Positions 58,667-64,000 of a DNA stretch of 64,000 nt are shown in pieces (positions within the stretch are counted from its first letter, which is position 1; each line of letters opens with the position of its first letter). This DNA comes from Euborellia annulipes (Eukaryota; Arthropoda; Insecta; Dermaptera; Anisolabididae), in the NCBI GenBank assembly GCA_023213315.1, contig JAKCPI010013969.1:28044-92043 (forward strand), in the 5' to 3' direction. A program made the position numbers and the translations under genes. Below the pieces are notes generated by a model that did not search any database, was not told the origin of the DNA, and worked only from the letters and a program-made list of their open reading frames with translations.

Positions 58667-59105
58667 TAACTGGAAAGATAATAATAAAATAATTGCGATA
58701 ATATCATTTTTTTTCTTATCTTTTGAACCAGATGGCATGACGCTAGTGAGATTCAAATGCCACTTGAATTAGACAAAAAAAAAACAAAAAGGAAAGAAGA
58801 ATGCAAATATTGTGACTGCATACATTGGAAAAATGTCGATAGGTCATCAGCTGACCTGCGACTCAACTTACGAAAGGACGACGCGTCTCGCAACAGGTGA
58901 CAACAACAGCCTGTTTGTTTATATGCGTTCGGGTTACGAAAACAAAGGATCAAATAATCATTTTGGAAAATTTAATGAGTTGAATAGGCATACTACCTAG
59001 TTTTTTTAACCAAAAATATTAGAAGTGGTGCATAACGAAAAGCAGTCAGTTATTTATCTTTGCTACCTCCAAGTGTGTAATTTACGCCCTAGAAAATATT
59101 TTATT
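58667..59105. other. Intergenic, unsupported frames
   Basis: Overlapping frames at 58753-58953 (-) and 58812-59000 (+), about 62-66 codons, have more balanced composition than the surroundings but match nothing I know. Confidence 0.4.
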
Positions 59106-59109
59106 ATTT

Positions 59110-59613
59110 TTGGATAATATAAATATTTTGTTACCATGGCAACCATTTCTCCTATCTTTCCTATGAAGTACAAGAGTAAAGTGGTCTTCAGAAGATTTCA
59201 ATGACAAAATGAGAATATACATTTTATAGAGAATTTAAAAAATAATTGATTTTTGAATTTTAATCAAAATCGTTCGATCGAATTTTGAGAAAATAGAAAA
59301 AAACTGAAAAAATACATCAGTAAAGTACTAGTACTCTTTGGTCGATTTTGTTCAAAAGCTTGGTGTCACGTCCCATGGGGGTGCCTAACTTAAATATAAA
59401 ATTTCAACTTCGTAGCTCTTTTCATTCTTGAGATATTTTGTTTACAGACAGACAGATAGGCCATGTCGCGTAAACCACTTTTTTGGATTCAGGGGACCTC
59501 AAAACGTGTGAATGTATCAAAAACTTGACATCGAATTTTTGACATGAATTCAATACTTTCTCTCTCTATATATATTAACATATATATATATAGAGGTAAG
59601 AGAAAGTAAAAAT
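59110..59613 (-). mobile_element. Family A element, lacks palindrome
   Basis: Starts at TTGTTACCATGGCAACCATT and runs through AAGTACTAGTACTCTTTGGT, a short GACAGACAGATAGG tract, GGATTCAGGGGACCTCAAAA and TTTTTGACATGAATTCAATA to a TA hairpin ending GGTAAGAGAAAGT. Confidence 0.75.
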
Positions 59614-59927
59614 ATAAAATGAAGCAGTCCAACAACTTTGTCCTGTAGATGATGGACAAAAAAGTCGATCTAGAAATGTTCAAATTTTTCTCTCCTCTAT
59701 GCTGATCGATCAGTAGATATATTTTATTTTAATAATTAACGGATAAAGACAAGTGCTTTTATCTTGATATTACTTCAGTAGCTTAATTGCTCTTTCATGT
59801 ATGGATAAAAAATAAATTTTCGGCTACAGAGGCTATTAGGGGTTATTAATTTATTTAAATAATATAAAATACATTAGTACAGATAGCAACCATGGGGTGG
59901 AAAATTTAATAATTTTTCCTTTCTCTT

Positions 59928-60440
59928 ACCTACTAGGGTATAAGTTATATGTATGAGAGAAAGTATTGGATTCATGTCAAAAATTCGATGACGAGATTTT
60001 GATCGATCTTCACGTTTTGAGGTCCCCTGAATCCAAAAAAGTGGTTTTCGCTACATGATCTGTCAGTGTGTCTGTGAACAAAATATCTAAAGAACGAAAA
60101 GTGCTAGGAGGTTGAAATTTTATAATTAAGTTAGGCACCCCCATGGGACGTGACACCAAGCTTTTGAACAAAATCGACCAAAGAGTACTAGTACTTTACT
60201 GATGTATTTTTTCAGTTTTTTTCTATTTTCTCAAAATTCGATCGAACGATTTTGATTAAAATTCAAAAATCAATTATTTTTTAAATTCTCTATAAAATGT
60301 ATATTCTCATTTTGTCATTGAAATCTTCTGAAGACCACTTTTACTCTTGTACTTCATAGGAAAGATAGGAGAAATGGTTGCCATAGTAACAAAATATAAA
60401 TATTTTCCCATATATTTACATCTTGAAATTCGAGTGTACC
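59928..60440 (+). mobile_element. Family A element, lacks palindrome
   Basis: CCTTTCTCTTACC and hairpin start, TTTTGAGGTCCCCTGAATCC, CAGTGTGTCTGTG, GTACTAGTACTTTACTGATG and TTGCCATAGTAAC, ending near TTTACATCTTGAAATTCGAG. Directly followed by an inverted family A fragment. Confidence 0.75.
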
Positions 60441-60672
60441 AAGTGGCCTTCAAACAATTTTGAGAGCAAAATCATAATATACATTTTAAAGAGTTTCTAA
60501 AAAATAATTGATTTTTGAATTTTATTCAAAATCGTTGGAGCGAATTTTTTTGGATTCAGGGGACCTCAAAACTTGTATATCCATCAAAATCTCGACATCG
60601 AATTTTTGACATGAATCCAATACTTTCTCTCTCTATATATTAACATATATATAGAGGTAAGAGAAAGTAAAA
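60441..60672 (-). mobile_element. Family A element, internally deleted
   Basis: Keeps AACAATTTTGAGAGCAAAAT and AAAAAATAATTGATTTTTGA, then jumps to TTTTTGGATTCAGGGGACCT and the TA hairpin ending GGTAAGAGAAAGT. The microsatellite part is lost. Confidence 0.7.
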
Positions 60673-61837
60673 ATAGTTAAAGGCAGACAAAAGTGACACT
60701 CGCCAATTTTAAAATATGAATAAAATCACTATTAAATGAATCCTTTTTCCTTCCATTTATCCAATACTTTAATAATAATAATTCTAAGTAAAGTAGGTAT
60801 GGTGACCTCACAAGATTTTATCAACTTTTATTTTATTTTTTTTTTTTTAGAGGGAGGGGAGAGAGAGACTTAAACAGCTGTATTTTCTCCTATCCCGTTT
60901 AAGAGTTCTGGTCCGCCTACAGAAACTTCTCCCCCCCCTCCCCTTCATCAGGATTATGTCACCTTTTTCTTTCAATCAAATTTCACTGAATAATTTTCCC
61001 ATTAATCATACATCTATACTATTGTTTTATTTATGAATAAAATCAAAGAGAGGTGAACTATTTATTTACTCCCTCTCCCTCTCTCTCCTGCTTGTCCTCT
61101 ATCCTGGTTGCTTTTTTTTCCACTATTAGTATTGCGCAAATGTATATTTTGCATAACCTTTCGCATCATCTCTCACACCTTTAATTAGCTTCCTTCTTCT
61201 TTTGAAATGGCAAATATGTTAAAATACAGCGAGTGCCAAAGTTAAAGGACACACATGCGTTGGATACACGTGATTATTTTATTCATTATTTCATTAAAAT
61301 AATGGTTTAAACTTGTTAGAAAATTTTCAATTAAGATTTTCATAAAACAATGAAAATAATCACAGGTAAAAATGCATGGAGAACTTTGTCACTTAATATA
61401 CCGTAGAAGGACGTTATCAAGATTAAAAATATTACTCTAAAAAATAAAATGAAAACTTATTTCTATTTAAAAATTTTGATGTAAATTAAATAGTCATAAA
61501 TAGACCCTTTTGTGCTGTGTCCAGTCGGTACACTCGCTTGAATTCAAGATCGTTCCTTAACATCTAAACATTGCAACAAAAAATATCCCAAATTTGCAAT
61601 AAATTTTCTTGCCAGTGGTGGGCAATTTCTCGCCGGGGGTGAGCAAGGGGGTCCAGGGGGGCTAGGCGGAAAGCCCGCCCAAGGCAGGCTTTGCCACTAG
61701 AAATGAATACAATTATAAAATTGCAATTAGAAGAGTGTTTATAAGATCTAGTGGACCACAGAGGAAAAAGAGTTAGAGACTGCGGCCTTGGATCAAGCTT
61801 TTGTTCCATGTACCTATATATTATTGTATTTCTTTTT
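60673..61837. other. Intergenic, no gene seen
   Basis: AT-rich with pyrimidine-rich patches (60880-61110). A fragment near 61665-61688 (CAAGGCAGGCTTTGCCACTA) matches 22711. The minus frame 61564-61809 overlaps it and is unsupported. Confidence 0.45.
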
Positions 61838-62793
61838 ACTTTCTCTTACCCTATATATGAAATATATTCAGAGAGAAAGTATTGGTTTCATGACTATAAA
61901 AATTCGATGTCGAGATTTTGACTGATATACACGTTTTGAGGTCCCTTGAATCCAAAAAGTGGTTTTTGCGACATGGTCTGTCAGGGTTAAATTTAAAGGA
62001 TCAAGGAATTGAGCTAGGATGGTGAAATTTTAAATTTATGTTAGGCAGCTCCCTGGGACGTGACACGATGCTTTTGAGGCGTGAAAATAAGCTTTTAATT
62101 AAAATCGGCCAAAGAGTACTAGTACTTTACTGATGTACTTTTTCAGTTTTTTTTCGATTTTCTCAAAATTCGCTCCAAGGATTTTTTTTTTTAAATTCAA
62201 AAATCAATTATTTTTTAGATGCTCTTTAAAATGTATATTCTCATTTTGCAATTGAAATCTTCTGAAGACCACTTTACTCTTGTATTTCATAGAGAAGATA
62301 GGAGAAATGGTTGCCATGGTAACAAAATATAAATATTTTCCCATACTTATAAATTTTACATCTGAATTCAGCCCACGGGGGCTTGGAGTAGTTGGTGCGT
62401 GTCTGCCTTCTATACCTGAAGGGTCGCGGGTTCGGACCCCAGGCAGTCCGATAATTTTATTTAAGGCATTTGGATCCAAATGACTTAAATAAAAATCCCT
62501 GGACCCCAATATGTATAATAATCATTAACGGATATCGTTTAGAAGCTCTTAAATGGCCTGGTTGCCGTCAAGACTGTGTGAAGTGTGTGTGTGAGTGTGA
62601 GTGGTTGCATGGTAAAAAAGTGTGAATTTTTCCCAAATAAAAAATTTACATCTGAATTCAAATGTTCCCTACTGTCGGGGACTAAATACATGTCGACACA
62701 AAAAATCTGGTGTGACAAGCACAGTACACAACTTTCGATTACCGAAGGTAAGAGAAAGTTGTGTGCTGTGCGACCAGTCACACCAGATTTTTT
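61838..62793 (+). mobile_element. Family A element split by a SINE
   Basis: Begins ACTTTCTCTTACC with the TA hairpin. The microsatellite is nearly gone (CTGTCAGGG near 61978), followed by GTACTAGTACTTTACTGATG and TTGCCATGGTAAC. At 62370 it is interrupted by a family D SINE and resumes at 62644 through CTACTGTCGGGGACTAAATA to the palindrome (62697-62793). Confidence 0.82.
62371..62643 (+). mobile_element. tRNA-derived SINE, family D, inserted in family A
   Basis: Head GCCCACGGGGGCTTGGAGTA, B-box GGGTTCGGACCCC, hairpin (62459-62490), GATTGCCGTCAAGACTG-like tail and GTGTGTGAGTGTGAG end. The TSD is about 17 bp: ATTTACATCTGAATTCA on both sides (one extra T on the left). Confidence 0.88.
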
Positions 62794-63238
62794 GAGGAAT
62801 AAGATTATATTATTCAACAAATATGCCGATAAAATTGTTATTTATATACTTTTATAATTTTTGTTTGAAGAAATATCTCTGAAAAGGAAGGGTGGAGTGG
62901 GAGGAGTGTCGACAATATCTCTCATAAGTATTAAATAATCCTGGTTAAAAAAAAAGCATCCCTGTTTTATAACGGCATGATTGGCAATAAATCTTTATAT
63001 AATTAGGCGATAGGATAGTAGTTCCTGGCGGAGGAGTCTCTCGTCTCTCTGACAGTGACCAACTTTCGAGGAAGCGGAGCGGAGAGCTACGCCGGCTTCG
63101 CTTTCGTAACAAAACTCCTTCTCCCTCTCCCTCTCCCTTGTCCTAATACTTACTGAAAGAGAAAGGAATTCAATAAGAGAGTAGTAGGTCGAAATTTAAT
63201 CAGGAAGGATATTTATTAATATTTCAAATAATTCACAA
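62794..63238. other. Intergenic, no gene seen
   Basis: A less AT-rich stretch (about 63010-63145) with no coding support; otherwise AT-rich. Confidence 0.45.
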
Positions 63239-63850
63239 AAAAATCTGGTGTGACTGGCGCATAGCACACAACTTTCTCTTACCTTCGGTAATCGAAAGTT
63301 GTAGTTCTGTAATACATATTTAGTTCCCGACAGTACGGAACATTTGAATTCAGATGTAAAATTTATAAGGGAAAATATTTATATTTTGTTACCATGGCAA
63401 CCATTTCTCCTATCTTTTCTATGGAGTACAAGAGTAAAGTGGTCTTCAGAAGATTTCAATCACAAAATGAGAATATACATTTTAAAGAGAATCTTAAAAA
63501 TAATTGATTTTTGAATTAAAAAAAAAAATCATGGAGCAAATTTTGAGAAAATCGAAAAAACTGAAAAAGTGCATCAGTAAAGTACTAGTACTTTGGTCGA
63601 TTTTGTTCAAAAGCTTCGTGTCACGTCCAGGGGGTGCCTAATTTAAATATAAAATTTCAACCACCTAGCTCTTTTCGTTCTTGAGATATTTTGATCACAG
63701 ACAGACACACAGACACACACACACAGACAGACCATGTCGCGAAAACCACTTTTTTGGATCAACAGGGGACCTCAAAACTTTAAGATCCATCAAAATTTCG
63801 ACATCGAATTTTTGACATGAATCCAATACTTTCTCTCTCTATATATAAGG
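63239..63850 (-). mobile_element. Family A element
   Basis: Palindrome with one arm shortened (63239-63302), AACCATTTCTCCTATCTTTT, AGTACTAGTACTTTGGTCGA, a CACACAGACAGACC tract (about 63699-63732), GGGGACCTCAAAACTTTAAG and TTTTTGACATGAATCCAATA. It ends within CTTTCTCTCTATATATA; the closing arm of the hairpin is missing. Confidence 0.78.
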
Positions 63851-64000
63851 GAGAGGGCGGGACAATGGGACACGAGGCACATTGGGACATTCGAATTGTA
63901 GCTCTACTAAATATAAAGTTTAAGTTGTACTTCTGATCGTTAGGTGCATTAAGTATTTTTTTTTTAAAAAGAACATTGATTGATGAATAGCAATAATAAA
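63851..64000. other. Window edge, no gene seen
   Basis: GGGACAATGGGACACGAGGC near 63858 looks like another repeat end, but it runs off the window. Confidence 0.35.

Noticed and set aside
61610..61690. MITE bounded by CCAGTGG/CCACTAG
   Set aside because: Termini are short and no matching target duplication was found.

Overview
This window is arthropod nuclear DNA: very AT-rich, with spliced genes and dense short transposons. Gene content (Crumbs with its conserved tail, and a muscle-type calponin/transgelin) points to an arthropod. The very long intergenic spaces and small non-autonomous elements would suit a crustacean such as a parasitic copepod, but that is inference.

Two host genes are supported. 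(1) On the + strand, the last three coding exons of a calponin/transgelin-family gene lie at 19887-24652; the first exon, of about 18-20 residues, was not found. (2) On the - strand, 30 coding exons of crumbs (crb) run from 51384 down to 29507. Every exon joins in phase, giving 6368 coding nt (about 2,122 residues) up to the stop. The protein has about 33 EGF-like repeats, three laminin-G domains, a transmembrane helix and the 40-residue cytoplasmic tail ending ERLI. Signal peptide and extreme N-terminus are upstream or unrecognised. One intron (36878-36943) uses a GC-AG pair; the other 28 are GT-AG.

The rest is mostly mobile DNA, much of it with intact target-site duplications (TSDs). hAT-type MITEs with 8-bp TSDs occur as family B (five copies, 'GGCCGAAAC'-rich), family C (poly-G/C flanked, three copies) and several singletons. 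Tc1/mariner-type remnants have TA flanks. Two tRNA-derived SINE families (D and E) share a 3' tail, and family D carries an internal hairpin with compensatory changes. A 5'-half BEL/Pao-type LTR retrotransposon with a broken gag lies at about 53.6-56.0 kb. The commonest repeat (family A, about eleven copies) has a TA-rich hairpin at one end, a roughly 95-bp palindrome at the other and a GT/CTGT microsatellite inside; I do not recognise it.

Layout: 1-19.8 kb intergenic, repeats only; 19.9-24.7 kb calponin gene with MITEs in its first visible intron; 24.7-29.5 kb spacer with two MITEs and foldbacks; 29.5-51.4 kb crumbs, with compact 59-112-bp introns through the laminin-G core and long transposon-bearing introns elsewhere; 51.4-64 kb intergenic, with the retrotransposon and a dense cluster of family A and SINE copies. 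Crumbs acts in apical polarity and the calponin protein in actin binding; nothing suggests they work together.
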